From an uncultured Prevotellaceae bacterium (lineage in GTDB: Bacteria; Bacteroidota; Bacteroidia; Bacteroidales; Bacteroidaceae), in NCBI GenBank assembly GCA_900318775.1, contig ONLY01000008.1, forward strand, positions 1-64,000: 64,000 nt of DNA, in the 5' to 3' direction. The notes below the pieces were generated by a model. The model had not been told where the DNA came from. It saw nothing but the letters and a program-made list of their open reading frames with translations, and searched no databases. Of the stretch, positions 35,130-43,938 are shown one piece after another; positions within the stretch are counted from its first letter, which is position 1; every line of letters begins with the position of its first letter. Position numbers and translations under genes: made by a program.

Positions 35130-36128
35130 TTACTGAGCAAGTTTGCCATCAGAACCGAGCACATTCACAATCTTGTGGATGTACATTTTCTTCATGTTCT
35201 CACGAGCTGGCTTCAGGTACTGACGTGGGTCGAAATCACCAGGATGCTCAGCGAGGTGCTTACGGATAGCAGCAGTCATAGCAAGACGAGAGTCGGAGTC
35301 GATGTTGATCTTGCAGACAGCAGACTTGGCAGCCTTGCGGAGCTGCTCTTCTGGAATACCGATAGCGGCTTCAAGCTTACCGCCGTACTTGTTGATGGTC
35401 TCAACCTCTTCCATTGGAACAGAAGAAGAACCGTGGAGCACGATTGGGAAGCCAGGGAGCTTCTTCTCAATCTCAGCGAGGATGTCGAATGCCAATGGTG
35501 GTGGCACGAGAACGCCGTTTACGAGAGTGCACTGCTCTGGAGTGAACTTGTGAGCACCGTGAGAAGTACCGATAGAGATAGCGAGAGAGTCGCAACCTGT
35601 ACGAGTAGCGAAGTCAATCACCTCTTCTGGCTTTGTGTAGTGAGATTCAGCAGACTGAACTTCATCCTCAACACCAGCGAGCACACCCAGCTCAGCCTCA
35701 ACAGTTACGTCAAACTGGTGAGCATAGTCAACCACCTTCTTAGCAAGAGCCACGTTCTCTTCGTATGGGAGTGAAGAACCGTCAATCATCACAGAAGAGA
35801 AACCGTTGTCAATACAGTCCTTACAAAGTTCGAATGTATCTCCGTGGTCAAGGTGGAGAACGATTTCGGGATGCTCACAGCCGAGCTCCTTTGCATATTC
35901 AACAGCACCCTTAGCAAGGTTGCGGAGAATTGTACCGTTAGCATAGTTGCGTGCACCCTTTGACACCTGCATGATAACTGGAGATTTAGTCTCCACAGCA
36001 GCCATCACGATAGCCTGCATCTGCTCCATTGTGTTGAAGTTGAAAGCTGGAATAGCGTAACCGCCAGCAATAGCTCTCTTAAACATCTCGCGAGTATTCA
36101 CGAGACCGAGGTCTTTGTAACTTACCAT
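35130..36128 (-). CDS. fbaA: class II fructose-1,6-bisphosphate aldolase
   Basis: A 332-residue zinc-dependent aldolase cleaving fructose-1,6-bisphosphate to dihydroxyacetone phosphate and glyceraldehyde-3-phosphate. Metal ligands are seen in VLHLDHGDTFE, a Glu-rich helix VEAELGVLAGVEDE, GTSHGAHKF and IVLHGSSSVP; class II signatures are intact. Start ATG at 36128 is the first residue of the typical MVSYKDLGLVNTREMF. It has its own promoter element (36179-36186) and terminator (35057-35101), as expected for a strongly expressed glycolytic gene. Confidence 0.96.
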   Translation of the reverse strand: MVSYKDLGLVNTREMFKRAIAGGYAIPAFNFNTMEQMQAIVMAAVETKSPVIMQVSKGARNYANGTILRNLAKGAVEYAKELGCEHPEIVLHLDHGDTFELCKDCIDNGFSSVMIDGSSLPYEENVALAKKVVDYAHQFDVTVEAELGVLAGVEDEVQSAESHYTKPEEVIDFATRTGCDSLAISIGTSHGAHKFTPEQCTLVNGVLVPPPLAFDILAEIEKKLPGFPIVLHGSSSVPMEEVETINKYGGKLEAAIGIPEEQLRKAAKSAVCKINIDSDSRLAMTAAIRKHLAEHPGDFDPRQYLKPARENMKKMYIHKIVNVLGSDGKLAQ

Positions 36129-36178
36129 AACTTGATGAATTTATAGTTATTAAATAAAGAATGTTTCTAAAAACGGTG

Positions 36179-36186
36179 CAAAGATA
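36179..36186 (-). promoter_or_regulatory. fbaA -7 element
   Basis: Minus strand TATCTTTG, about 50 bases before the ATG. No TTG at the usual upstream distance. Confidence 0.6.
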
Positions 36187-36279
36187 CAGAAAAGTTAGGA
36201 GTTTAGAGTGAGGAGTCAACAGTTTTTTTGCCCCTCTAATCGCTTTTTCATTGACTGAAACAAAAAACAGCCTTTTTGT

Positions 36280-36310
36280 TTTGTCCGTTTGATAAAAAGT
36301 CGTAACTTTG
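36280..36310 (+). promoter_or_regulatory. rpmE2 promoter
   Basis: TTTG (36280-36283), 19 bases, TAACTTTG (36303-36310): exact consensus and spacing. The leader is about 80 bases. Confidence 0.85.
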
Positions 36311-36397
36311 CACCGCTTTTTACAAACAAAGCATTTGAAACTTAATTATTTGTTACACCAGCAGTATTTACATTGACTGTATAAAACAAAAGAAACA

Positions 36398-36652
36398 ATG
36401 AAACAAGGTATCCACCCCGAGAACTATCGTCCTGTTATCTTCAAGGATATGTCAAACGGCGATATGTTCCTCTCTCGCTCTACAGCCAAGAGCAACGAAA
36501 CAGAAGTGTTCGAAGGCCAAGAGTATCCCGTTATCAAGATTGAAATTTCTTCAACTTCTCACCCATTCTACACAGGTAAGGCTAAGCTCGTTGACACCGC
36601 TGGTCGCGTCGACAAGTTCATGAACCGCTGGGCTGTAATGAAGAAGAAGTAA
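36398..36652 (+). CDS. rpmE2: ribosomal protein bL31, zinc-free type B
   Basis: An 84-residue large-subunit protein: MKQGIHPENYRPVIFKDMSN at the start, STSHPFYTGKAKLVDTAGRV in the middle, and KFMNRWAVMKKK at the end. The CxxC zinc ligands of the A type are absent, so it is the zinc-independent paralog; in Proteobacteria and Firmicutes this form replaces the other under zinc limitation, whereas Bacteroidota, as far as I know, use it as the ordinary L31. It has a strong promoter and a terminator of its own. Confidence 0.96.
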   Translation: MKQGIHPENYRPVIFKDMSNGDMFLSRSTAKSNETEVFEGQEYPVIKIEISSTSHPFYTGKAKLVDTAGRVDKFMNRWAVMKKK

Positions 36653-36706
36653 GCATTCCGAGGGGTACCCCAGACGAAAGCTCATAAGAATAATGATTCA
36701 AAGCAA

Positions 36707-36740
36707 AGAGGTCGTGTCTGTTACATTAGACACGACCTCT
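36707..36740 (+). terminator. terminator after rpmE2
   Basis: A 13-bp perfect stem (36707-36719 with 36728-36740), eight-base loop, followed by CTTCATTTT. It is 54 bases after the stop. Confidence 0.8.
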
Positions 36741-36885
36741 CTTCATTTTACATAGCGGCACACAGGCAAAAGCTGCTTTCACACATCTTCTGAATATTCA
36801 CAAACAGCCTACGACCCTAAAACTTTACGCCAAGCCTCAAGAGTCAGTGAAAGCGCACTATGAAGACTATAAGAATATAAGCGGT

Positions 36886-37872
36886 TCAACGCCCAATCAT
36901 CTTACGCAGACCGAAATAGAGGTTCTCTATTAGAGAGAAGCAATAATAGGAACGAAATGGATAATAGCCCAACTTGACTTTAAGACACTTGGGAATGCGA
37001 TGTCTTTCTATGCTAGAAAGCATCTGAATAAAGAGATTCTTAATCTGTAGTCGTTCTTGAGGCAAGAAAACCGCATGATGCTGATAGAAATAACCATAAC
37101 AGTCAACAAGGTTGAGCCAACGATGCGTCTCAAAAAGATTGAGGATTCCCTGCTTATCGTTTAAAGTCATTGCTTCAATCTGTCGCTTCATGGAAAGATT
37201 GGCCGTCATGCTGTCGAAATGATGGATAGTACAAGCCTTCGTCATGGAAGTTTCATGCTGGCGGTAGTTGTAGCGCCCTTGACAAAGCACTACCTTTTGG
37301 GAATTAAGATAATGGAGACGAGTTGTGTTTTCGTCACTATACAACAAGCAAGTGTCCTCGAAAGGAAAACGTTTGTACAAAGAGGCATTTGCCACATACA
37401 CCCCATGCAACGACCAGTCTAGACTGAGACGGAACGCCTCTTCCCCACTCCACTCTGTACGATAGCCGGGGAGTGGATAACTACGTTCACTTCCGTCACT
37501 TTCCTCACAAAGCATCAGTTGAAGGACTGCACACTGTGCATGCTTCTCTTTTAAAGCCAGACAAGCCCGCTCCAACGTGTCAGGCTCAAACCAGTCATCC
37601 GCATCTAGCGTTGCTATGTAGTCACCTTGAGCAAACCGCAGTCCCAAGTTACGGGCTTTTGCCTGCCCGCTATTAACGGGTGTCTGCAACACTTGAAAGC
37701 GCTGGTCCGCACGAGCATACTCCTGAAGTAGTGCATAAGAGCCATCTGTAGAACAATCGTCAATACAGATGAACTGGCAATCAGCCAGCGTTTGCTCACG
37801 CAAAGAGTCCAAACATTGGCGCAGATATGCTTCTGCATTATACACAGGAGTGAGCACCGTTACTTTCGCCAT
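36886..37872 (-). CDS. glycosyltransferase family 2
   Basis: A 328-residue GT-A enzyme: MAKVTVLTPVYNAEAYLRQC, FICIDDCSTDGSYALL, ARNLGLRFAQGDYIATLDAD with the metal-binding DADD. It starts inside the end of the flippase gene (13-base overlap, 37860-37872), so the two are translationally coupled and likely serve one polysaccharide. It is not closely related to the sister pair at 30249 and 31454. Donor and acceptor are unknown. Confidence 0.9.
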   Translation of the reverse strand: MAKVTVLTPVYNAEAYLRQCLDSLREQTLADCQFICIDDCSTDGSYALLQEYARADQRFQVLQTPVNSGQAKARNLGLRFAQGDYIATLDADDWFEPDTLERACLALKEKHAQCAVLQLMLCEESDGSERSYPLPGYRTEWSGEEAFRLSLDWSLHGVYVANASLYKRFPFEDTCLLYSDENTTRLHYLNSQKVVLCQGRYNYRQHETSMTKACTIHHFDSMTANLSMKRQIEAMTLNDKQGILNLFETHRWLNLVDCYGYFYQHHAVFLPQERLQIKNLFIQMLSSIERHRIPKCLKVKLGYYPFRSYYCFSLIENLYFGLRKMIGR

Positions 37873-39380
37873 AGTCTTTTCTTCAAGTTTGAAATAATGT
37901 GCGTTCTATTCTTCATGACGGTAAAGGATATAGCCACCGATATTAGCATTGCCACTGCCGCCACAATCTTCATCCACAAGCCCGTCTGCAATGCCGCAAA
38001 AACAGCTACTGAGAAACAGAGCAACTGCATAAGGTATATTTTCAGCCGACTAGCATCTATGCAGAAATGATATTTGATAGCATACAAAACATGAATAGAT
38101 AACATATCCAATAAGCCAGCCAGCGACAATGCCCATCCAGCACCTGAGAGTCCCCAACACTTATAGGCATAGGGAATGGCCAGCGCAATGAAGATATCGT
38201 ATACTAGTTCAGTCAACATATACATACGCGAGTCGCTCTTAGCCAAAGCCAAATAGGAAACAGGTAGCGTGAAAGCTCTGAAGAAAACATAAAAAGTAGC
38301 ACATATTGCCATTGGCACAGCATTGACAAACTTTGCGGAGAAGAGCAGAGGCACAAGGACCGGCATGGCTAAAACAAAGAGAGTCAACATGGGCGTCACA
38401 AGAAGCACACCCACTTCCATTTGCTGATTGACAGCCTGATTCATCCGCTGCAAATCATGCTGAGCAGCTGAAAGGCGAGGAAAATAATCGGCTTCAAAAG
38501 CAACAAATATAAGATTAGAGTAACTGACCACAAGCGTGTAACCACTAGTATAAAGACCGACGGCAGTCAAGTCACCAAAATGCAGAATCAACGTACGGAT
38601 GACATACTCTGCCCCCTGCCCAAAAATGCCAGCTATGATAAAGCCGATGCCAAGTCGAACCATTGGGAGGCCTTGGGCATATACATCTCGCGAAATCAAT
38701 GATACATGCCAAGGAATCACCTTGTTTGAATAATGTAAATGGATGGCCAGCGTCACAATGCTGCACAGCACCAACGAATAAACCACCCCTTCCATTCGCC
38801 AGAAATAAAAGATTGGAGCAGACAGCACAAATGTGGCTATTGCACCAAACACCGAGACAAGTGCCACACTCTTCAATTTCTTCAGCCCTTTCAGAATGGC
38901 CATCTCACCTCCTTGAATGGTCAGCAGGCACACTGACAAGGAAAGAAGAACAAAGTCCCACGTATAGTTTTCTGATTCAAAAGTCCATACACTTAGTCCC
39001 CTACACAGAACCAAAGCTAGTAACAGGCCCAATAGGCCTGCATACAAGCACCAGGTACGAACCGTTCGTACCATATTCCGTATCTCCGCCTCCGAACCAT
39101 AATCAGACAATTCTGCCACATGTTTGATGGCACTAAATGAAATGCCAAAATCGGTTGACTGGCTAATGAGTTTAACGGCATTATTGAAAAGGTTAATCAA
39201 TGCCACACCCGATGGTCCAAGAAGCTCCGATACAACTTTGTTCCTCACAATAGCGACAAGCATCATGATACCTTGAACCCCTCCAAACAGCCCCGTGTAC
39301 TTAATCACATGGCCGTAGGTTGCATCAGCCTCTTTCGAAGAGTCTACAAATTTATTAGGAGTTTCTTCTACCATTTTCAA
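37860..39380 (-). CDS. Wzx-type polysaccharide flippase (oligosaccharide flippase family)
   Basis: A 506-residue inner-membrane protein with about fourteen hydrophobic segments. After a 25-residue polar N-terminus come GVQGIMMLVAIVRNKVVSEL and GPSGVALINLFNNAVKLISQ, then DFGISFSAIKHVAEL, all typical of O-antigen/teichoic-acid translocases. It probably flips an undecaprenyl-linked oligosaccharide for surface glycan assembly. The downstream GT2 gene overlaps its end. Promoter element at 39392-39399; its leader is very short (about 10 bases). Confidence 0.88.
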   Translation of the reverse strand: MKMVEETPNKFVDSSKEADATYGHVIKYTGLFGGVQGIMMLVAIVRNKVVSELLGPSGVALINLFNNAVKLISQSTDFGISFSAIKHVAELSDYGSEAEIRNMVRTVRTWCLYAGLLGLLLALVLCRGLSVWTFESENYTWDFVLLSLSVCLLTIQGGEMAILKGLKKLKSVALVSVFGAIATFVLSAPIFYFWRMEGVVYSLVLCSIVTLAIHLHYSNKVIPWHVSLISRDVYAQGLPMVRLGIGFIIAGIFGQGAEYVIRTLILHFGDLTAVGLYTSGYTLVVSYSNLIFVAFEADYFPRLSAAQHDLQRMNQAVNQQMEVGVLLVTPMLTLFVLAMPVLVPLLFSAKFVNAVPMAICATFYVFFRAFTLPVSYLALAKSDSRMYMLTELVYDIFIALAIPYAYKCWGLSGAGWALSLAGLLDMLSIHVLYAIKYHFCIDASRLKIYLMQLLCFSVAVFAALQTGLWMKIVAAVAMLISVAISFTVMKNRTHIISNLKKRLWRK

Positions 39381-39391
39381 AAAATATCGTA

Positions 39392-39430
39392 CAAAGATAC
39401 TGCTTTTTTCTTGAATATTGATTAATTTTG
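39392..39430. promoter_or_regulatory. divergent promoter elements, flippase / hydroxyacid dehydrogenase
   Basis: Minus strand TATCTTTG (39399-39392) for the flippase gene and plus strand TAATTTTG (39423-39430) for the dehydrogenase gene are only 23 bases apart. Their upstream regions overlap, so the two promoters may compete for polymerase. Confidence 0.6.
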
Positions 39431-39448
39431 TACCGAAAACATTGACAT

Positions 39449-40402
39449 ATGAAAATAGTTATACTCGACGCATACACCGTAGACCAAGGCGAACTGACTT
39501 GGGAAGGCTTAGACAAGCTAGCAGAGGTAGAGACTTATGAACGTACCACACCAGAAGAAGTCGTAGAGCGATGCAAAGGAGCGGAAATTGTGCTCACCAA
39601 CAAGGTGGTGCTTGATGCCTCTGTGCTCAACATGCTGCCACGCCTACAATATATCGGCGTACTTGCCACTGGCTACAACGTTGTTGACCTCGAGGTGGCA
39701 AGCAGACAAAACATTGTTGTCACCAACATTCCAGCCTACTCTACAGAGAGTGTGGCCCAAATGGTTTTCTGCCACCTGCTCAACATTGTCAGCCATGTTG
39801 ATTATTATGCCATTGAGAACCGCAGTGGTCGATGGACAAAATCCCCGGACTTCTGCTATCTCGACCATAACCTTTTCGAACTCTACGGGAAGAAGATGGG
39901 CATCATTGGACTTGGCAATACCGGCATGGCAACAGCACGCATTGCCACAAGTTTTGGACTTCAAGTACTCGCCTACACCTCAAAAGAAGAGAAAGACCTA
40001 CCCTACGGTATCAAGGCAGCAGATCTCGACACCATTTTCGAACAGTGCGACATAGTTTCACTACATTGCCCACTCACCAACGACACGCACCATTTCGTCA
40101 ACGCCTCAAGGCTTGCCACCATGAAGCCATCCGCCATACTTATCAACACAGGCAGAGGTTCCCTTGTCGATGACATCGCTGTCGCTGAGGCACTTAACAA
40201 TGATCAACTCGCAGCCTATGGAGCCGACGTACTTACAACAGAACCACCTGCTGCAGACAATCCACTCCTTGCCGCAAAAAACAGCTATCTCACTCCACAT
40301 ATAGCATGGGCCACACGCGAGGCAAGACAACGACTCATTAACATCTGTACAGAAAATGTACGTGCATACATAGATGGAGAGCCTATCAATCAGGTCAATT
40401 AG
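39449..40402 (+). CDS. D-2-hydroxyacid dehydrogenase (hydroxypyruvate/glycerate dehydrogenase-like)
   Basis: A 317-residue NAD(P)H enzyme. Substrate-domain marks: IGVLATGYNVVDLEVA. NAD-domain: GKKMGIIGLGNTGMATARIA (GxGxxG), CDIVSLHCPLTNDTHHFVN, LINTGRGSLVDD (catalytic Arg), DVLTTEPPAADNPLL (Glu) and TPHIAWATREAR (His), so the triad is complete. The family reduces 2-oxo acids; hydroxypyruvate or glyoxylate is plausible. It is transcribed divergently from the flippase and converges with a Crp/Fnr regulator. Confidence 0.9.
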   Translation: MKIVILDAYTVDQGELTWEGLDKLAEVETYERTTPEEVVERCKGAEIVLTNKVVLDASVLNMLPRLQYIGVLATGYNVVDLEVASRQNIVVTNIPAYSTESVAQMVFCHLLNIVSHVDYYAIENRSGRWTKSPDFCYLDHNLFELYGKKMGIIGLGNTGMATARIATSFGLQVLAYTSKEEKDLPYGIKAADLDTIFEQCDIVSLHCPLTNDTHHFVNASRLATMKPSAILINTGRGSLVDDIAVAEALNNDQLAAYGADVLTTEPPAADNPLLAAKNSYLTPHIAWATREARQRLINICTENVRAYIDGEPINQVN

Positions 40403-40435
40403 GAAAAATTGGCAGGGTACGCCCCCCAAAAAATC

Positions 40436-40480
40436 AAACGGGCACTCAGCGTATATCATACCACGTTGAGTGCCCGTTTT
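40436..40480. terminator. bidirectional terminator
   Basis: A 16-bp stem with one G-U pair (40436-40451 with 40464-40479), bordered by A and T runs, between the convergent dehydrogenase and Crp/Fnr genes. Confidence 0.85.
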
Positions 40481-40489
40481 CTTGCGGAT

Positions 40490-41095
40490 TCACTTGATGC
40501 CTTCTTCCGTCACTTGCGCACGCACACGACTCAAGGTCTCTGGTGTCATCTGAAGATAAGAAGCAACATTGTGCAGAGGAGCACGACGAATAATCTCAGG
40601 ATTCTCATGCATCGTACGCACATAGCGCTCCTTTGCCGTCTCAAAACGGAGTGTGTCCGCCTTCTGCTGCGAGATGATGAGTGAACGTTGATAGAATTTA
40701 AAAATGAGTTGGCACAATTCATACGAATGACGAGCCAACGCATGCATCTCGTCATAAGGGATGCCATATACAATACTCGGTTCAATGGTGGATGCTACAA
40801 TCTTGGAAGGCTGCCGCAAGAAGAAGCTCTCGATACAGATGACCATATCGCCTTCATGGCTAATATGCTCTGTTACAGTCACATTATTCTTCGAGTAATG
40901 CTGCAACACCATTCCTTTTTCCACATAGAACATATAGTTGCACACATCACCTTCAGCTACCAATTGGTGTCCTCTCAACACCTTCATTGGCACCAAAATA
41001 TTGGCAAACGCACGCAACACTTCCACGCTCAATGTCACACCATAGCTCCGGCAAATGTCTTTCGCCACATCCCGTCGTCTGTCATTAAGATTCAT
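40490..41095 (-). CDS. Crp/Fnr family transcriptional regulator
   Basis: A 201-residue protein with an N-terminal cyclic-nucleotide-binding-type beta-roll (MKVLRGHQLVAEGDVCNYMF, VTEHISHEGDMVICIESFFL) and a short C-terminal helix-turn-helix (HNVASYLQMTPETLSRVRAQ). There is no N-terminal Cys cluster, so it is not an oxygen-sensing Fnr; residues for cAMP binding are not clearly conserved. Bacteroidota have many such regulators with unknown ligands. It follows the PLP homeostasis gene by 64 bases on the same strand. Confidence 0.87.
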   Translation of the reverse strand: MNLNDRRRDVAKDICRSYGVTLSVEVLRAFANILVPMKVLRGHQLVAEGDVCNYMFYVEKGMVLQHYSKNNVTVTEHISHEGDMVICIESFFLRQPSKIVASTIEPSIVYGIPYDEMHALARHSYELCQLIFKFYQRSLIISQQKADTLRFETAKERYVRTMHENPEIIRRAPLHNVASYLQMTPETLSRVRAQVTEEGIK

Positions 41096-41159
41096 AGTCG
41101 TCTGTTATAAGGTTATTGGGTCATTAAATCGTTAATAATGAGTTGCTAATCTCATCTTA

Positions 41160-41831
41160 TCAGTTATACTGGCGTTCTCCAAATATTTTGCTTCCCACTC
41201 TCACCAGCGTGCTGCCATGCTGTTGCGCTATCAGATAGTCACCACTCATACCCATCGACAGTTCCTTGAACCAAGGAGCATCAAGGAAGAAACGCTTTTT
41301 CACAGCACCGAAGAGACTATGCACAATCTCAAACTCATACGCAATCTGTGCCTCATCGTCTGTATTCGTAGCCATTGCCATCAGTCCTACAATACGTACA
41401 TGGCCATACTGTTTCCACTCTCCGTCTATCAACAATTGTTCCAATTCCTCAGGAGAGAAACCGAACTTCGTTTCCTCCTTTGCGACATGCACCTGTAAGA
41501 GCACATCGATTACCCTTCCGCATTTCTGTGCCTGCTTATCAATCTCCTTCAGCAGCTTCATTGTGTCCACAGCATGAATGAGACTGACAAACGGAGCCAT
41601 ATATTTCACCTTGTTGGTCTGCAAATGTCCAATAAAATGCCATTCAATATCCTTTGGCAACACCTCCTGCTTCATCATTAGCTCTTGTACATGACTCTCG
41701 CCAAATACACGCTGCCCTGCATTGTACGCTTCTTGCAAAGCCTCTACAGGATGGAACTTCGACACTGCGACCAAACGCACACCAGGCTTCAACGAGTCCA
41801 AAATCTTCTGCAAATTTGCCTTAATCAACAT
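41160..41831 (-). CDS. YggS family pyridoxal phosphate homeostasis protein
   Basis: A 223-residue single-domain fold type III PLP protein. The PLP lysine is in VRLVAVSKFHPVEA; also seen are FGESHVQELM, WHFIGHLQTNKVKYM, and GLMAMATNTDD. The C-terminal LSMGMSGDYLIAQQHGSTLVRVGSKIFG binds the phosphate. Members buffer PLP and affect amino-acid metabolism; no catalytic activity is established. It follows the DUF4494 gene by 37 bases. Length normal. Confidence 0.94.
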   Translation of the reverse strand: MLIKANLQKILDSLKPGVRLVAVSKFHPVEALQEAYNAGQRVFGESHVQELMMKQEVLPKDIEWHFIGHLQTNKVKYMAPFVSLIHAVDTMKLLKEIDKQAQKCGRVIDVLLQVHVAKEETKFGFSPEELEQLLIDGEWKQYGHVRIVGLMAMATNTDDEAQIAYEFEIVHSLFGAVKKRFFLDAPWFKELSMGMSGDYLIAQQHGSTLVRVGSKIFGERQYN

Positions 41832-41868
41832 CTGACATCAACTTTTATAATTATCTACAGTCCCTTTC

Positions 41869-42348
41869 TCAGCCCTCATACTCAGATTTCGCATCACCCT
41901 TCTTTTCATGCACCGCATAACGGAAAACGTCCATGATTTTCGTCTCTGCCAGTGACGCGATGCGGTAGTCCATCAGCGAGCCCTTCATTCCTTTGCCAAA
42001 ATTCTCCACAGCATCGTGGAAAGTGCCAGCCTGCACCAGCATGTTGTTCGCTATCTCCTTCTCCGTCTGCGTTTTCTCATCAAGAGTAATAAACAAACAA
42101 CGAACCTTGTACCATTTGTCTGCCACATCACTGTCACTTGGGAAAATCTCCGCATATTTCACGCGCTTGATGTCAGTCACGTCCAAATTGCCATGAGCAT
42201 ACGGTTTCACTTCCTCAATGACACGTGACTCCGCTTCGGTAAAGTTCAATGCATCCACCAGATAGACAAAAGGCAGCGGCTTCGTTGTACCGTCATCTTG
42301 CATCACGTCCATCTTCACCTTACATTCAAACCAACTATTGATTTCCAT
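41869..42348 (-). CDS. DUF4494 protein
   Basis: A 159-residue cytosolic protein recognised as DUF4494, a family I know only from Bacteroidota. It starts MEINSWFECKVKM, contains FVYLVDALNFTEAESRVIEE and FGKGMKGSLMDYRIASLAET, and ends in a charged tail. No catalytic motif is seen. Its gene is first in a unit with the PLP homeostasis protein and, possibly, the Crp/Fnr regulator, with a -7 element at 42393-42400. Confidence 0.85.
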   Translation of the reverse strand: MEINSWFECKVKMDVMQDDGTTKPLPFVYLVDALNFTEAESRVIEEVKPYAHGNLDVTDIKRVKYAEIFPSDSDVADKWYKVRCLFITLDEKTQTEKEIANNMLVQAGTFHDAVENFGKGMKGSLMDYRIASLAETKIMDVFRYAVHEKKGDAKSEYEG

Positions 42349-42392
42349 ATTGCTTTTCCTTTCTATTTATGTGTTCATCATTGTTGTGTGTG

Positions 42393-42400
42393 CAAAGTTA
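42393..42400 (-). promoter_or_regulatory. -7 element of the DUF4494 gene
   Basis: Minus strand TAACTTTG, about 45 bases before the ATG. No TTG at the usual upstream distance. Confidence 0.6.
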
Positions 42401-42455
42401 ATGCTTGTCAAGCGAAGAAAAAAATAAAATACTCTTTATTTTTCTCTCTCATACC

Positions 42456-42632
42456 TTATTCACCTTTACTCACTTTTGATGCACCAATCTTCAACGCTTC
42501 AGTCTCTAGGACATAGAGAACCCGTTCATTATTTACAAATGCTGATTGTGATTCATTATACACGACATGCCCATGAATCTGTCCCCAAAACATTGTAACA
42601 TAGGAAGAGACCTTTTTAACTTTACTACACAT
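42456..42632 (-). CDS. doubtful 58-residue frame downstream of rnfA
   Basis: An ATG at 42632 opens 58 codons without a recognised family. A second ATG at 42593 would give 45 residues beginning MFWGQIHGHVVYNESQ. The latter part (ERVLYVLETEALKIG) looks protein-like, with mixed hydrophobic and charged residues. The longer start falls inside the rnf terminator, which argues for the shorter one. It could be a remnant of a lost gene, or chance. Confidence 0.2.
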   Translation of the reverse strand: MCSKVKKVSSYVTMFWGQIHGHVVYNESQSAFVNNERVLYVLETEALKIGASKVSKGE

Positions 42633-42680
42633 AAAAAATCAGCCATCTGCTATACTGTTACATATAACAAATGACTGATT
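42631..42680 (-). terminator. rnf operon terminator
   Basis: A 10-bp stem with one G-U pair (42637-42646 with 42671-42680) followed on the minus strand by TTTTTTAT, 19 bases after the rnfA stop. Confidence 0.75.
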
Positions 42681-42699
42681 AGAAATTCGTTTTCTGTTT

Positions 42700-43314
42700 T
42701 TACTGTAATCCGAAGAGAATCTTCAAACCTCCATCTACACCGCTAAAGCCCATAAAGGCCATGGCGAGAAGTCCTGCAGTGACGAGAGCTATAGGCACGC
42801 CACGGAAAGACTTCGGCACATCAATAAGATCGAGCTGCTCACGAAGCCCGGCAAAGAGCACCATGGCAAGAAGGAAACCGATGCCAGTAGCCAAAGCGTA
42901 AATGACTCCTTCTAACAAGTCATATTCCTTCTGAATGACGAGAATAGCCACGCCAAGGATGCAGCAGTTGGTGGTGATGAGGGGAAGGAACACACCTAGT
43001 GCCTGATAAAGAGCAGGCATGGTCTTCTTCAAAATAATCTCAATCATCTGCACCAAGGCCGCGATAACAAGGATGAAAGCGATGGTCTGCAGGTATTCAA
43101 GACCAAAGGCATTGAGCACATACACTTGAATGAGATAAGTGACGATGGTGGCAACCACAAGCACAGCTGTAACTGCCATACCCATGCCAGAAGCTGTATC
43201 AACCTTCTTGGACACACCCAAGAAAGGACAGATTCCAAGGAATTGTGCCAAAACGACATTATTAACGAAGATGGCAACAATGATGATTAATATTAAATTC
43301 AATACATAATCCAT
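42700..43314 (-). CDS. rnfA: Rnf complex subunit A
   Basis: A 204-residue inner-membrane subunit of the ion-translocating ferredoxin:NAD oxidoreductase, with about six helices. Starts MDYVLNLILIIIVAIFVNNV; NNVVLAQFLGICPFLGVSKK holds the conserved Cys that, in studied complexes, helps bind a membrane-embedded iron-sulfur cluster shared with RnfE; LITTNCCILGVAILV holds another. It is the last gene of the rnf operon, 12 bases after rnfE, and a terminator follows. Confidence 0.96.
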   Translation of the reverse strand: MDYVLNLILIIIVAIFVNNVVLAQFLGICPFLGVSKKVDTASGMGMAVTAVLVVATIVTYLIQVYVLNAFGLEYLQTIAFILVIAALVQMIEIILKKTMPALYQALGVFLPLITTNCCILGVAILVIQKEYDLLEGVIYALATGIGFLLAMVLFAGLREQLDLIDVPKSFRGVPIALVTAGLLAMAFMGFSGVDGGLKILFGLQ

Positions 43315-43326
43315 AGTCTGTCCTCC

Positions 43327-43914
43327 TTATGCTTTCTTTGTAATTCTGTTAAACAATACGATGAGATAGCCAAGAGCGAGGAATGCTCCTGGAGCAAGCA
43401 CAAACATCAACATGCCGTAATTCTCTCCCCAAAGAGTGACGCCGAAGATGGCGCCTGTACCAAGAAGCTCACGAACGGCCCCCAAGCAAGTAAGACCGAG
43501 TGTAAAACCTAGACCGATACCGATACCGTCGAAGACAGAGGCAACAGGACCATTCTTAGCAGCAAAAGACTCTGCACGACCAAGAATAATGCAGTTCACC
43601 ACGATAAGAGGGATGAAGAGTCCAAGGCTCTTGTCGATGTCTGGCGCATATGCCTTAATAAGCATCTGAAGCACCGTCACAAGACTTGCGATGACCACGA
43701 TGTAGGAAGGGATGCGCACGGCATCAGGAATTAGTTTCTTAATGCTGGCAATGATAAAATTGGAGAGGATGAGCACACACATGGTAGCAAGGCCCATCGA
43801 CATGCCATTGATAGCGGATGAAGTGGTACCCAAGGTTGGACACATACCCAAAAGAAGGACGAACGTAGGATTCTCCTTGATGATACCATTCACCAATACT
43901 TTGAGGTTATTCAT
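43327..43914 (-). CDS. rnfE: Rnf complex subunit E
   Basis: A 195-residue inner-membrane subunit with about six helices, homologous to RnfA in inverted topology. It shows NPTFVLLLGMCPTLGTTSSA near the start and IPLIVVNCIILGRAESFAAK in the middle, with Cys residues matching the membrane cluster site; GLGFTLGLTCLGAVRELLG follows. Together with RnfA it forms the core through which electrons cross. Spacing to rnfG is 24 bases and to rnfA 12. Confidence 0.96.
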   Translation of the reverse strand: MNNLKVLVNGIIKENPTFVLLLGMCPTLGTTSSAINGMSMGLATMCVLILSNFIIASIKKLIPDAVRIPSYIVVIASLVTVLQMLIKAYAPDIDKSLGLFIPLIVVNCIILGRAESFAAKNGPVASVFDGIGIGLGFTLGLTCLGAVRELLGTGAIFGVTLWGENYGMLMFVLAPGAFLALGYLIVLFNRITKKA

Positions 43915-43938
43915 ATTTCTATTCCTTTCTTTTAGAGA

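Larger units (their letters stand above)
42349..42699. other. 351-base intergenic region, DUF4494 / rnfA
   Basis: Holds the DUF4494 -7 element (42393-42400), a doubtful 58-codon frame (42456-42632) and the rnf operon terminator (42631-42680), all on the minus strand. Confidence 0.65.
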
